Source of the DNA: Rhodocyclaceae bacterium
GTDB taxonomy: Bacteria > Pseudomonadota > Gammaproteobacteria > Burkholderiales > Rhodocyclaceae
Assembly (NCBI GenBank): GCA_023150275.1
Contig: JAKLLG010000012.1
Location: 45,294-109,293, forward strand
Direction of reading: 5' to 3'
DNA: 64,000 bases
Every line of letters begins with the position of its first letter. Positions within the stretch are counted from its first letter, which is position 1. Below, in pieces: positions 39,658 to 49,237 of the stretch. The notes beneath the pieces are model-generated. The model did no database searches. It was not told the origin of the DNA and saw only the letters and a program-made list of their open reading frames with translations. The position numbers and the translations under genes are program-made.

Positions 39658-41103
39658 TCAGTTGCGCACCAGATGCAGCCCGAAGTGGTGGCGCAAGAAT
39701 TCCTGGAATTTCTCGACGCTGGTCAGCGCGATCTTCAGGCGCCCCTTTTCCATCACGTTCAGCCGGTCCAGCCGGATGTAGTTGTCCGGCTCGCGTCCTT
39801 CTGCGATGTCCTGCAGCTGGCCGCGCAGGCGCATCAGCACGAGGAAGCGGAAGCCCTCGTCGAGCGCTGCGGCGTCGATCTCGCGGATGACACCGGCGGC
39901 GCGCAGTGCCTCCAGACGCTGCAGGGTGCTGCCGCCGAGCATCTTGCCCTGCACGGCGAGCGCCTTGATGCCATCGGTGATCGCGAAGATGCCGGCTTTC
40001 TTGATTTCCAGTTCGCCCGAGTGTTCGCCGCTGCTTTCGGCCTTGATCTTGCCGAACCAGCCGAGCGGCGGCGTGAAACGCAGGCCGCCCTCGACCATGC
40101 GCAGCAGGAACAGGTTGTTCGAGTCGGAGAGGGTGTAGATCTGGTGCTTCAGTTCGTCCTCAAACAGCGGCGCGCCGAAGACGGTGCGCAGGTCGATGAA
40201 GGTGCTGCAGGCGAGGATGTTTTCCGGCGTCGGAGTCGCCATCCACCTGCCGATCTGCTTTTTCCACTCGCTGACGCTGCGCCGCCATTCGGCGTTCTTG
40301 GCCATGATGCCACCCTTGCAGGCCGGTACACCGATGGCGATCAGCCCGTCGATCAGCGCCACCGAGAATTCCTCGACGCGCTTGATCTGGGCCGGTGAGA
40401 GATTGTCGGCGTAGACGATGGCGTTGTCCTGGTCGGTCGCCAGCGTCTGTTCGCCGCGCCCTTCGCTGCCGAGCACGAGGAAGGCGAAGCTATCCTCGGC
40501 GATGTCGTCGAACCACTCGGCGCGCAGGAGGCCGATCAGGCGCAGCACGATCTGATCGTTGAGGTGCGCGATCAGGCGGACCAGGTCGCGGATCGGGATG
40601 CCGGTGCCGGAGAGATGCGTGACCAGTGCCTGGATACGTGCATGCAGTACCTTGAGATCGTCGAGGTGCGCCGCCTTCTCGATGTCGAGTACCAGCTGAT
40701 GCGGCGAATGGGCTTGCAAGCGAATGATGTCGGTGTCGGTGACGATGCCGGACAGGCGCCCGGCGGCATCGAGCACGCCGAGGCGATGAATCTTCCGGCG
40801 CGACATGCGGTAGAGCGCCTGATAGAGAAGTTCTTCCTCGCCGATCGTGGCGAGCGGCGCGTTCATCACATCGCGCACCTTCATCTGGTCGGGGCAGATG
40901 CCGGCGGCGACGACCTTGTTGCGCAGGTCGCGGTCGGTGAAGATGCCGATCGGCGTGCCGCCTTCAACGACGATCAGGCTGGAAATGTTGCGCTCGCGCA
41001 TGATGCCGACGGCGGCGATCAGCGGGTCGTCGGGGCTGCAGGTGACAGGATTGCGGGCGCAGGAATCCTTGACGGGACGGAAAAAGGCGTTTTCTTCGCT
41101 CAT
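39658..41103 (-). CDS. CBS domain and DUF294 nucleotidyltransferase-like protein
   Basis: A 481-aa cytosolic protein: two CBS repeats (about 14-130; AVGIMRERNISSLIVVEGG, FTDRDLRNKVVAAG), then a DUF294 nucleotidyltransferase-like domain with VLGSEGRGEQTLATDQDNAI (G-S-x6-T-D-x-D pattern, as in GlnD-type transferases) and a DUF294 C-terminal helical domain. CBS domains usually bind adenosine nucleotides. Possibly a nucleotide-controlled protein-modifying enzyme (inference). It starts at ATG 41103. Confidence 0.88.
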   Translation of the reverse strand: MSEENAFFRPVKDSCARNPVTCSPDDPLIAAVGIMRERNISSLIVVEGGTPIGIFTDRDLRNKVVAAGICPDQMKVRDVMNAPLATIGEEELLYQALYRMSRRKIHRLGVLDAAGRLSGIVTDTDIIRLQAHSPHQLVLDIEKAAHLDDLKVLHARIQALVTHLSGTGIPIRDLVRLIAHLNDQIVLRLIGLLRAEWFDDIAEDSFAFLVLGSEGRGEQTLATDQDNAIVYADNLSPAQIKRVEEFSVALIDGLIAIGVPACKGGIMAKNAEWRRSVSEWKKQIGRWMATPTPENILACSTFIDLRTVFGAPLFEDELKHQIYTLSDSNNLFLLRMVEGGLRFTPPLGWFGKIKAESSGEHSGELEIKKAGIFAITDGIKALAVQGKMLGGSTLQRLEALRAAGVIREIDAAALDEGFRFLVLMRLRGQLQDIAEGREPDNYIRLDRLNVMEKGRLKIALTSVEKFQEFLRHHFGLHLVRN

Positions 41104-41167
41104 TGACGGCTCGCACTTTCGCTAGGTGGAAATCCCCCGGGGCCGCAAGAAAATCATCGCCAGCGCG

Positions 41168-41183
41168 ACATGCCTCGGCATGT
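41168..41183. repeat. Inverted repeat ACATGCC-TC-GGCATGT
   Basis: A perfect 7-bp stem with a 2-bp loop, followed on the plus strand by CCCCCTTTTTT about 10 nt later. It lies in the 147-bp gap between two minus-strand genes, so a terminator for either is not obvious. Confidence 0.35.
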
Positions 41184-41250
41184 GGCGACGCGCCCCCTTT
41201 TTTCTGATTCTCCGCCGCCTGTGCGGCGATGACAAGGCGATCGTGCGCGA

Positions 41251-41994
41251 TCAGCGCCGCAGCAGATTCCACAGCGCCTCGGCACCGCCGAGAACGAGGT
41301 CGGTGACGTCGGTTTCCAGCGCCGACTTGGGGCGTTCTCGTTCCGCCTTCGATTTCAGCCGTTCGTTGGCAATCAGCGCATCGGCGAAGGCATGCGGGTT
41401 GAGATGCTCCTGCCGGGCCGCCTTCTGCCCGAAGTCGGCAAGTGCCTTGTCGACGGCTTCCGGGTCGAGAATGACGATCGGCGAGCGGCAATGCCCGCAG
41501 ACGTTCTGGCGCCGGATGTCGACCGGTGCGCCGCAGCCGCTGCAGCGAATCGTCTGCACCTTGGCGGCGAGTTCAGCGATTTCGGCACCGTTCAGCTGGC
41601 GCACGAAACCCTTTTCGCACATGAAGGCGGAGAAGGCGTTGAAGCGGCCGTGCCGCTGCGGGCAGCGGTGGTAGGCGAAATGGCCGTTGCGCGTGCGGTC
41701 CAGTCCCTGGATCAGCCGCTCGCGGCAATGCGGGCAGTGCAGGGCGTCGCGCCAGGGCTGGTGCTGATCGGCGTGGTGTTCGTGGAGCAGGCGGAACAGT
41801 TCGAGGATGCTGGCCGGTGCGAGCTGGGCGCTCTCGAACTCATCGAACCAGATACCCTGGCAGGCAAAACAGATGTCGAGGACGACCTCGCCGTGCAGCT
41901 GGCGCTTGAAGCGGTGCAACTGCATCGGCGCGGCACACGAGGGGCAGTTCGGCCCGACTTCGCCGGCGAGCGAGGAATCGATCGGCGTCGTCAT
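41251..41994 (-). CDS. Zinc-ribbon (zf-TFIIB-like) protein
   Basis: A 247-aa cytosolic protein with three Cys-rich knuckles: NCPSCAAPM with ICFACQGIWFDEFE (TFIIB-type zinc finger, the ending CxGxWFDxxE is characteristic), LHCPHCRERLI, and IRCSGCGAP with NVCGHCRSP. The rest is helical. ATG 41994 begins the recognised N-terminus (MTTPIDSSL). It lies 13 bp downstream of the LPG-synthase-like gene on the same strand. The function is unknown. Confidence 0.82.
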   Translation of the reverse strand: MTTPIDSSLAGEVGPNCPSCAAPMQLHRFKRQLHGEVVLDICFACQGIWFDEFESAQLAPASILELFRLLHEHHADQHQPWRDALHCPHCRERLIQGLDRTRNGHFAYHRCPQRHGRFNAFSAFMCEKGFVRQLNGAEIAELAAKVQTIRCSGCGAPVDIRRQNVCGHCRSPIVILDPEAVDKALADFGQKAARQEHLNPHAFADALIANERLKSKAERERPKSALETDVTDLVLGGAEALWNLLRR

Positions 41995-42007
41995 GGCAGG
42001 GCTGGCG

Positions 42008-43069
42008 CTATGAGGAGGAGCGTGCCGCACGCCGCAACTGGGCGCGCTCGAAGGCGACCACCAGTGGCAGCGAGACTGCCAGCGGAATCAGCAGGTAGAG
42101 CAGGCGCCAGATGAGGAGCGCGGCGACGACATCGGATGGTGCGACGGAGGGCAGTACGGCGAGGAAAACCGCTTCCATGACGCCGATGCCGCCCGGTGTC
42201 TGCGAGATCAGGCCGGCCGAGAAGGAAAGCAGGAAGGCGCCGAGCACGGTAATGAAGCCGGGGTTGCCGGCTTCCGGCAGCACGAAATAGATGATGCCAG
42301 CGGCGGCCATCAACTCCAGCGGCGCGGCGATCAGCTGGCGGGCGACAACCGGCAGGCGCGGATAGACGATATGCACCGAACGGAAATGAAAGGGCTTGAA
42401 ATGCCGCCAGGAACCGAGCACGTAGAGCGCGCAGAGTCCGAGCATGGCGGCGCCGATCAGGCGCACCAGTGGCGCGGGCAGGTCGAGGCGCGGAATGAGT
42501 TCGGCGAGTGGCTGCACGATTTCCGGCTGATAGATGAAGACGAGCCCCATCAGCAGAACCGTGCCATAGACGAAGGTGAAGGAGCAGAGCGCGACCAGCA
42601 TCGCCACCTCGGCGGCGCTCAGTCCGCAGGCGCCGTAGGCGCGCAGGCGCACGAGGCCGCCGGAGAGGACCGATGCGCCCAGATTGTGGCCAAGCGCGTA
42701 GGTGACGAAGGAACACGAGGCAATGAACGGCCACGAGATTTCCTTCTGCCGGCCAAGATGGATCAGCGCAATGCGGTCGTACCAGGCGAGCGCGATGTAG
42801 GCGAGCAGCGCCGAGAGTGCGGCGAGCGCGTAACTGCTGGCCGGGACATCGCTGATGCTGCCGCCGATGGTGACGGCAATGATTTTCAGGCTGACCCAGA
42901 AGCCGCCGGAAGCCAGCAATTCCCGCGCAGCCGGGTCGGTCGCTACTTCGCCGCGCAGCTTCGAGTACAGCAGCCACAGCGACCACAGGATGACCAGCGC
43001 GACGGCGCCGAGCCAGAGGGCTTTCTTGGCATGCTGAATCCAGGGGCGATGGGGCGTGGCGTCGGTCAT
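42008..43069 (-). CDS. UPF0104/lysylphosphatidylglycerol synthase-like membrane protein
   Basis: A 353-aa membrane protein with about eight helices. It has the LPG-synthase-TM (UPF0104) patterns: YALGHNLGASVLSGGLVRLR (about 118-137), LSAAEVAMLVALCSFTFVYG, and FSAGLISQTPGGIGVMEAV (about 277-295). It lacks a C-terminal DUF2156 catalytic domain, so it is the flippase-like TM part only. ATG 43069 was chosen because upstream frame sequence is not conserved and overlaps the promoter region of the divergent LysR gene. Confidence 0.85.
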   Translation of the reverse strand: MTDATPHRPWIQHAKKALWLGAVALVILWSLWLLYSKLRGEVATDPAARELLASGGFWVSLKIIAVTIGGSISDVPASSYALAALSALLAYIALAWYDRIALIHLGRQKEISWPFIASCSFVTYALGHNLGASVLSGGLVRLRAYGACGLSAAEVAMLVALCSFTFVYGTVLLMGLVFIYQPEIVQPLAELIPRLDLPAPLVRLIGAAMLGLCALYVLGSWRHFKPFHFRSVHIVYPRLPVVARQLIAAPLELMAAAGIIYFVLPEAGNPGFITVLGAFLLSFSAGLISQTPGGIGVMEAVFLAVLPSVAPSDVVAALLIWRLLYLLIPLAVSLPLVVAFERAQLRRAARSSS

Positions 43070-43270
43070 GGGCGGCCGGTTTGCGTCAGGTGTACTCAAT
43101 TTGTATGCGGTCGGCGGGCCTTCAGCAGCCTCGTGTCGGCGCACCGCCACAGCGTTCGGATCGTCACGTCGATGAAACGGAGGTGACGCTTTTTGGCGTC
43201 GCCGGTTTATACCACGAATGGCCTAACTATGCTTCAATAGACGGATTGAATGCATGGAGCGTGCGTATTA

Positions 43271-44173
43271 ATGGCAGATCGTCGCCTGCAGGTGTTTCAC
43301 GCGGTCGCGCGGCACCTCAGCTTCACGCGGGCGGCCGAGGCGCTGTTCATGACGCAGCCGGCCGTCACCTTCCAGATCAAGCAGCTGGAAGAGCAGTTCA
43401 ATACCCGCCTGTTCGAGCGTGGCCACGGCCGCATTTCGCTGACGCCGGCGGGCGAACTGGTGCTCGAATACGCCGAGCGCATCCTCGCGCTGTCGGCCGA
43501 ACTGGAAACACGCATCGGCGAGATGACCGGCCAGATGCGCGGCCCCTTGATGGTCGGAGCGAGCACGACGATCGCCGAGTTCATGCTGCCGCGCATCCTC
43601 GGCGAATTCAATTCACTCTACCCGCAGGTACGCACCCGGCTGACGGTGGCCAACTCGGAGAGCATCGAGAACCGCATCGTCGAGCACAGTCTCGATGTCG
43701 GGCTGATCGAGGTGGAAACACGCAACCCGAACCTGCAGTCCGAAATCTGTTGCGAGGATGAGTTGGTCGTCATCTGCACGCCCGACTATCCGCTGCACGG
43801 CGAACGCTCGGTGACTGCGCGGACCCTGCTCGAATACGAATACGTTTCGCGCGAGCCGGGGTCTGGCACGCGCGAGGTCAGCGATGCCTGGTTCCGCGAA
43901 GCCGGTCTTGAACCGGAACGGCTGAAGACTCAGATGGAGCTGGGCAGCCTGGAAGCGCTGAAGGGCGTGGTGGTCACCGGGCTGGGCTATGCCATCGTTT
44001 CGCGCGCCAGCGTCGGCCGCGAACTGCAGCTCGGCAGCCTGCTCGCCATTCCCCTGCAGCCACGGCTGAGCCGCCGCATTTCCGTGGTCTTTCCCAAGGA
44101 GCGCTTCCGCTCCCGTGTCGTCAGTACCTTCATCGAATTCGCCAAACGCCGCCTGCGGGAGCTTGCCGCCTGA
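43271..44173 (+). CDS. LysR family transcriptional regulator
   Basis: A 300-aa LysR regulator: N-terminal HTH (RRLQVFHAVARHLSFTRAAE, then ALFMTQPAVTFQIKQLEEQF) and a type-2 periplasmic-binding-fold effector domain (SESIENRIVEHSLDVGLIE; SREPGSGTREVSDAWF as in CbbR/CysL-type members). Either ATG 43250 or 43271 could start it; 43271 (MADRRLQVF) matches family N-termini and has GGAG 11 nt upstream. It diverges from the UPF0104 gene and overlaps alr by 1 bp at its 3' end. Confidence 0.9.
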   Translation: MADRRLQVFHAVARHLSFTRAAEALFMTQPAVTFQIKQLEEQFNTRLFERGHGRISLTPAGELVLEYAERILALSAELETRIGEMTGQMRGPLMVGASTTIAEFMLPRILGEFNSLYPQVRTRLTVANSESIENRIVEHSLDVGLIEVETRNPNLQSEICCEDELVVICTPDYPLHGERSVTARTLLEYEYVSREPGSGTREVSDAWFREAGLEPERLKTQMELGSLEALKGVVVTGLGYAIVSRASVGRELQLGSLLAIPLQPRLSRRISVVFPKERFRSRVVSTFIEFAKRRLRELAA

Positions 44174-45243
44174 TGCCTCGTCCCATAGAAGCCCGCATCG
44201 ACCGCGATGCGCTGTTGCACAATTATCTTCTCGCCAGATCCCGATGCCCTGGCTCCCGCGCCTGGGCCGTCGTCAAGGCCAATGCCTACGGCCACGGCCT
44301 GCTCACCGCGGCCGATGCCCTCGCCGAAACTGCCGATGGCTTCGCGCTGCTCGATCTGGCCGAGGCCGTTGCGTTGCGCGAGGCGGGCATTCGCCAGCCG
44401 ATCCTGCTGCTCGAGGGGTTCTTCACGGCCGATGACCTCGAACTCGTCGCCGAGCATCGCCTGAGCCTCGTCGTGCACCGCCTCGATCAGCTGCAGATGC
44501 TGCGTCGGGTTGGGTTGCCGCTGCGGGTGCCGGTGTATGTGAAGTTCAATACCGGCATGAACCGCCTCGGATTCCGGCCCGAGGCGCTCGCCGCACTGCG
44601 TGAGGAACTGGCCAATAACCCGGCCGTCAGTGAGGTGACGCTGATGACGCACTTTGCCGATGCCGATGGCGGGCAGGGGATCGACTGGCAGTTGCGCCGT
44701 TTCCACGAAATGGCCGGAGAGTGGCGCGGGCCGGTGTCGCTGGCCAATTCGGCCGCCATCCTGTGCTATCCGCAGGCCGGCCGCGACTGGATCCGGCCGG
44801 GCATCATGCTCTACGGCGGCAGCCCGTTTGCCGACGAAAGCGCCGAGGCGCTGGGTTTGCGGCCGGTGATGACGCTCAGCAGCCAGATCATCGGCGTGCA
44901 GACGATCGCTGCCGGGGAAACGGTCGGCTACGGCTGCACCTTCCGCGCCGAGCGCGAAACGCGTGTCGGCGTCGTTGCCTGCGGCTACGCCGACGGGTAC
45001 CCGCGCCATGCCCCGACTGGTACCCCGGTACTGGTCGGCGGCCGTCGCACGCGCACGCTGGGGCGCGTTTCGATGGACATGCTGGCCGTCGATCTGAGCG
45101 ATCTGCGTGAAGCCGGCATCGGCACCCCGGTAACGCTGTGGGGTGAGGGGCTTGCCGCCGACGAGGTGGCGATGGCGGCAGGAACGATCAGTTACGAACT
45201 CTTCTGCGCACTGGCGAAACGGGTGCCGGTGAAAGTGGTCTGA
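44173..45243 (+). CDS. alr: Alanine racemase
   Basis: Alanine racemase (356 aa) makes D-alanine for peptidoglycan. The PLP lysine motif WAVVKANAYGHG places K35 at the normal position; KFNTGMNRLGF, the catalytic Tyr motif VGYGCTFRAER (about 250-260) and a C-terminal TRTLGRVSMDMLAVDL are all present. The ATG shares its first base with the LysR stop codon. It is followed 8 bp later by radA, an order common in betaproteobacteria. Confidence 0.97.
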   Translation: MPRPIEARIDRDALLHNYLLARSRCPGSRAWAVVKANAYGHGLLTAADALAETADGFALLDLAEAVALREAGIRQPILLLEGFFTADDLELVAEHRLSLVVHRLDQLQMLRRVGLPLRVPVYVKFNTGMNRLGFRPEALAALREELANNPAVSEVTLMTHFADADGGQGIDWQLRRFHEMAGEWRGPVSLANSAAILCYPQAGRDWIRPGIMLYGGSPFADESAEALGLRPVMTLSSQIIGVQTIAAGETVGYGCTFRAERETRVGVVACGYADGYPRHAPTGTPVLVGGRRTRTLGRVSMDMLAVDLSDLREAGIGTPVTLWGEGLAADEVAMAAGTISYELFCALAKRVPVKVV

Positions 45244-45251
45244 AAGCGGCG

Positions 45252-46613
45252 ATGAGCAAGACAAAAACCCTCTACACCTGCACCGAGTGCGGCGCCACGG
45301 CGCCAAAATGGCAGGGGCAGTGCCCGGACTGCAATGCGTGGAACACGCTGGTCGAGACGGTGGCGGAGAAGGCCTCGCCGTCCGCCCGCTTCCAGTCGCT
45401 GGCGCCGGCGGCCCGGCTGCAGGTGCTTTCCGAGATCGAGGCGCGTGAGGCCGACCGCATTCCCACCGGCATCGGCGAATTCGACCGGGCGCTGGGCGGC
45501 GGGCTGGTCACCGGCGGCGTCGTCCTGATCGGCGGCGATCCGGGGATCGGCAAGAGCACGCTGCTGCTGCAGGCGCTTTCCGCCTTGTCGGGCGGGCACA
45601 AGGTGCTCTATGTCAGCGGCGAGGAATCGGGTGAACAGGTGGCGCTGCGGGCACGGCGTCTTGCGCTGGATACGCAGCGCCTGCAGCTGCTCGCCGAGAT
45701 CAATCTGGAGAAGATCCTCGCCACGCTGCAGTCCGAGAAGCCGCAGGTGGCGGTGATCGATTCGATCCAGACCCTGTGGTCGGACCAGTTGAGCTCGGCG
45801 CCAGGCTCGGTGGCGCAGGTGCGCGAATGCGCGGCACAACTTACCCGGCTCGCCAAGACGGCCGGCATCTGCGTCGTGCTGGTCGGCCACGTGACCAAGG
45901 AAGGCGCACTCGCCGGGCCGCGCGTGCTCGAACATATCGTCGATACGGTGCTCTATTTCGAGGGCGACACGCATTCCAGCTTTCGCCTGATTCGTGCCTT
46001 CAAGAACCGTTTCGGGGCGGTGAACGAACTCGGTGTCTTCGCGATGACCGAGCGTGGGCTGAAGGGGGTGAGCAATCCGTCGGCCATGTTCCTCTCGCAG
46101 CACGGCCATGCCGTGCCTGGTTCCTGTGTGATGGTGACGCAGGAGGGGACGCGGCCGCTGCTGGTCGAAATCCAGGCGCTGGTCGATCAGTCGCACGGCA
46201 ACCCGCGACGGCTGACGGTGGGGCTGGAAGCGCAGCGGCTGGCGATGCTGCTCGCCGTGCTGCACCGGCATGCGGGGATTGTCTGCTTCGATCAGGATGT
46301 CTTCGTCAATGCCGTCGGCGGCGTGCGCATTACCGAGCCGGCAGCCGATCTCGCAGTATTGATGGCGATCATATCATCATTAAAAAACAAAGCGTTGCCA
46401 GATAAACTTATAGTGTTTGGTGAGGTAGGGCTTGCGGGTGAGGTGCGGCCCGCGCCGCGCGGGCAGGAGCGCCTGAAGGAGGCCGCCAAGCTCGGTTTCA
46501 CGCGCGCCGTGGTGCCGGAAGCCAACCGTCCGCGCCAGACGATTGCCGGCCTGCAGGTAATCTCCGTTACCAGAGTTGAGGAAGCGGTTGAGAAATTACG
46601 TGCAATAGACTGA
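45252..46613 (+). CDS. radA: DNA repair protein RadA
   Basis: RadA (453 aa) is a DnaB-like branch-migration ATPase in recombination. It has the C4 zinc finger YTCTECG with CPDC (C10, C13, C24, C27), Walker A GGDPGIGKST (about 95-104), the RadA motif KNRFG (about 253-257) and a Lon-like C-terminal domain. Codons near the segment IISSLKNKALPDKLIVFGEV (46366-46428) are AT-rich, unlike the rest of the gene, as is the 3' end (see findings). alr is upstream; the FtsX-type permease starts 1 nt after the stop. Confidence 0.97.
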   Translation: MSKTKTLYTCTECGATAPKWQGQCPDCNAWNTLVETVAEKASPSARFQSLAPAARLQVLSEIEAREADRIPTGIGEFDRALGGGLVTGGVVLIGGDPGIGKSTLLLQALSALSGGHKVLYVSGEESGEQVALRARRLALDTQRLQLLAEINLEKILATLQSEKPQVAVIDSIQTLWSDQLSSAPGSVAQVRECAAQLTRLAKTAGICVVLVGHVTKEGALAGPRVLEHIVDTVLYFEGDTHSSFRLIRAFKNRFGAVNELGVFAMTERGLKGVSNPSAMFLSQHGHAVPGSCVMVTQEGTRPLLVEIQALVDQSHGNPRRLTVGLEAQRLAMLLAVLHRHAGIVCFDQDVFVNAVGGVRITEPAADLAVLMAIISSLKNKALPDKLIVFGEVGLAGEVRPAPRGQERLKEAAKLGFTRAVVPEANRPRQTIAGLQVISVTRVEEAVEKLRAID

Positions 46614-46614
46614 T

Positions 46615-49125
46615 TTGAAAACACTAAATATTGCAATACGCTTGTTGAGGCGGGACGCGCGCGCCGGCGAGTTGCGCCTGCTCGGCGCGGCGCTGGTGAT
46701 CGCGGTGGCGGCCTTGACCGCGGTCGGATTCTTCGCCGACCGCGTGCGTCTGTCGCTCGAACGCGAGGCGCAGCAGCTGCTCGGCGCCGATCTGTTGCTC
46801 ATTGCCGACCAGCCCTGGCCGCAGGAGATGCTTTCCGGGATCGCGGCCGAGCGGCTGCAGGTGGCGCGCACGCAGCTGTTTCCGAGCATGGTGCTGCATC
46901 GCGGGGCCGCGCAGCTCGCCGAGATCAAGGCGGTGAGCGCCGGATACCCGCTGCGTGGCCGCCTGCGCATCGCCCCTGCGGTCAATGCGTCGGATGCGCC
47001 CGCCAGCGGGGTGCCGCAACCTGGCGAAATCTGGGCCGACGAGCGCCTCGCGGTGGCGCTCTCGCTGTCGGTGGGCGACGTGCTGACGCTTGGACGCAGC
47101 AACTTGCGCGTGGCCGCCATCCTGACGCTGGAGCCGGACCGTGGCGTCAATTTCTTCAGCGTTGCCCCGCGCCTGCTGATGCACGAGGAAGATCTTCCCG
47201 CCACCGGGCTGGTTCAGGTCGGCAGCCGCGTCGCCTATCGCATCCTGCTCGCAGGGCAGGCGGAGGACGTCGCCGCGTTCCAGCGCTGGCTGGAGCCACG
47301 GCTGGGGCGCGGACAGCGCATCGAGGACGCGCGCACCGCGCGCCCGGAAATCCGCACGGTGCTGGAGCGCGCCCAGCGTTTTCTAGGCCTCTCCGCGCTG
47401 CTCACGGTGGTGCTCGCGGCGGTAGCCGTGTCCCTTGCGGCGCGCCGCTACAGTCAGCGCCACCTCGATCCGTGCGCCGTAATGCGCTGCCTGGGGGCAA
47501 CGCAGGCCTTGCTGCTGCGCGTCTACCTCTCGCAATTCGCGCTGCTTGGCGTGCTCGCGTCGCTGGCCGGCTGCCTGCTCGGCTATCTGGCGCATTTCGT
47601 CCTGCACGCGTGGCTCGCCGAGCTGCTGGCGACACCCTTGCCGTCGCCATCGCTGGTGCCCGCGCTGCAGGGCTTGGCGGTCGGCCTGTTGCTGCTGTTT
47701 GGCTTCGCCTTGCCGCCGTTGCTGCAGCTGCGCCGGGTGCCAACGCTGCGCGTGCTGCGCCGCGAGCTCGGCGCGCCCGGCGGTGCGCTGCTCGGCGGCT
47801 ATGCGGCAGGGTTGGCGGCGCTGGCTGCCGTGATGTTCTGGGTCGCCGGCGACCGCGTGCTCGGCGCCTGGGTGGTCGGCGGTTTCGTGGCCGCGCTCGC
47901 GGTGTTTGCGCTGATTGCCCGGCTTGCCGTGCGCCTGCTCGCCGGGCTGCGCGGCGGCGCCCATGCCGCGGGCGGTTTTGGCTGGCGTTACGGTCTGGCC
48001 AATCTTGAACGGCGCGCGGCCGGCAGCGTGATCCAGATCGTCGCGCTGGCGCTGGGTCTGATGGCGCTCCTGTTGCTGACGGCAACGCGTGGCGATCTGC
48101 TCGACGCGTGGCGGCGCGCGATGCCTCCCGATGCACCGAACCGCTTCGTGATCAACATCCAGCCGGAGCAGGTCGCCGCCGTGCGCGAGCAGCTGCTTGG
48201 CGCTGGCATCGACAGCGAGATTGTGCCGATGGTGCGCGGGCGGCTTGCCGAGATGAATGGCAAGGCGGTGACGGTCGCCGATTTCGAGGATGATCGCGCC
48301 AAACGCCTGATCGAACGCGAATTCAACCTCTCGTGGCGCGCTGATCTGCCCTATGGCAACCGGGTGATCGCCGGGCGCTGGTTCGATGGTGACGATCTCC
48401 GCCGGCAGGGGCAGGGCGTTGCCTCGATCGAGGAGGGGCTGGCGCGTACGCTCGGCGTCCGCCTCGGCGACCGGCTCCGCTTCACGGTGGCGGGCGAGGG
48501 GGTGGACGTGGAGGTGACCAGCCTGCGCAAGCTCGACTGGGATTCGATGCGCGTGAATTTCTTCGTGCTGACGCCGCCGGTGACGCTGCGTGACTATCCC
48601 GCGAGCTACATCACCAGTTTCCATCTGCCCGAATCGCGTGCCGAAACGGTCAATGCGCTGGTGCGCGGCTTCCCCAACCTCACCGTGGTTGATGTCGGCG
48701 CCATCGTGCGCCAGTTGCAGGCGGTGCTCGACCAGGTGGCGCAGGCGGTGCAGTTCATCTTCCTGTTTACGCTGGCGGCGGGGCTTGTCGTCCTGTACGC
48801 GGCGCTCGGCTCGGCCTTCGAGGAACGGCGCTACGAACTGGCGGTGATGCGTTCGCTGGGTGCGCGCCGGGAGCAGCTGCGCCGCGCCTTGCTCGCTGAA
48901 TTCGCGATGGTCGGCGCGCTGGCCGGGGCCATTGCCGCAGCGGGCGCAGCGCTCGTCGGCCGGGTCGTCGCCGAAAAGGCCTTTCAGTTCGAGGTGTCGG
49001 TCAGCCTGTGGCCGCTCGCCATTGCCGTGCTTGGCGGTGCGCTGCTGGTCAGTCTGGCCGGCTGGCTGGCGGCACGGCGGCTGCTCGGTGTTTCGCCGCT
49101 GCAGGTCCTGCGTGCGGAAGGATGA
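46615..49125 (+). CDS. ABC transporter permease with two FtsX domains (YbbP-like)
   Basis: An 836-aa inner-membrane protein with an N-terminal helix (LRLLGAALVIAVAALTAVGFF), a MacB-like periplasmic domain, a first FtsX helix triplet (about 260-440 region), and a second FtsX block at the C-terminus (LAAGLVVLYAALGSAFEERR, MRSLGARREQLR). It matches the YbbP layout used for lipoprotein or envelope-substrate release, normally with the ATPase YbbA; no ATPase gene lies nearby. Start TTG at 46615 (no ATG close) one base after the radA stop. Confidence 0.88.
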   Translation: MKTLNIAIRLLRRDARAGELRLLGAALVIAVAALTAVGFFADRVRLSLEREAQQLLGADLLLIADQPWPQEMLSGIAAERLQVARTQLFPSMVLHRGAAQLAEIKAVSAGYPLRGRLRIAPAVNASDAPASGVPQPGEIWADERLAVALSLSVGDVLTLGRSNLRVAAILTLEPDRGVNFFSVAPRLLMHEEDLPATGLVQVGSRVAYRILLAGQAEDVAAFQRWLEPRLGRGQRIEDARTARPEIRTVLERAQRFLGLSALLTVVLAAVAVSLAARRYSQRHLDPCAVMRCLGATQALLLRVYLSQFALLGVLASLAGCLLGYLAHFVLHAWLAELLATPLPSPSLVPALQGLAVGLLLLFGFALPPLLQLRRVPTLRVLRRELGAPGGALLGGYAAGLAALAAVMFWVAGDRVLGAWVVGGFVAALAVFALIARLAVRLLAGLRGGAHAAGGFGWRYGLANLERRAAGSVIQIVALALGLMALLLLTATRGDLLDAWRRAMPPDAPNRFVINIQPEQVAAVREQLLGAGIDSEIVPMVRGRLAEMNGKAVTVADFEDDRAKRLIEREFNLSWRADLPYGNRVIAGRWFDGDDLRRQGQGVASIEEGLARTLGVRLGDRLRFTVAGEGVDVEVTSLRKLDWDSMRVNFFVLTPPVTLRDYPASYITSFHLPESRAETVNALVRGFPNLTVVDVGAIVRQLQAVLDQVAQAVQFIFLFTLAAGLVVLYAALGSAFEERRYELAVMRSLGARREQLRRALLAEFAMVGALAGAIAAAGAALVGRVVAEKAFQFEVSVSLWPLAIAVLGGALLVSLAGWLAARRLLGVSPLQVLRAEG

Positions 49126-49237
49126 GCCTGAACCGAGCCCGAGTTGCCGACATGGGGCAAGAGAAGCGTCCGGGCCAAATTCCCCGAGTTGCGGCACAAT
49201 GTAGTTCTTCCGACTTGAGCAGCCCAAAACGATTCCA

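Noticed and set aside
47383..49227. A 614-codon antisense open frame opposite the permease
   Set aside because: Gln/Arg/His-biased composition typical of the complementary strand of a GC-rich gene.
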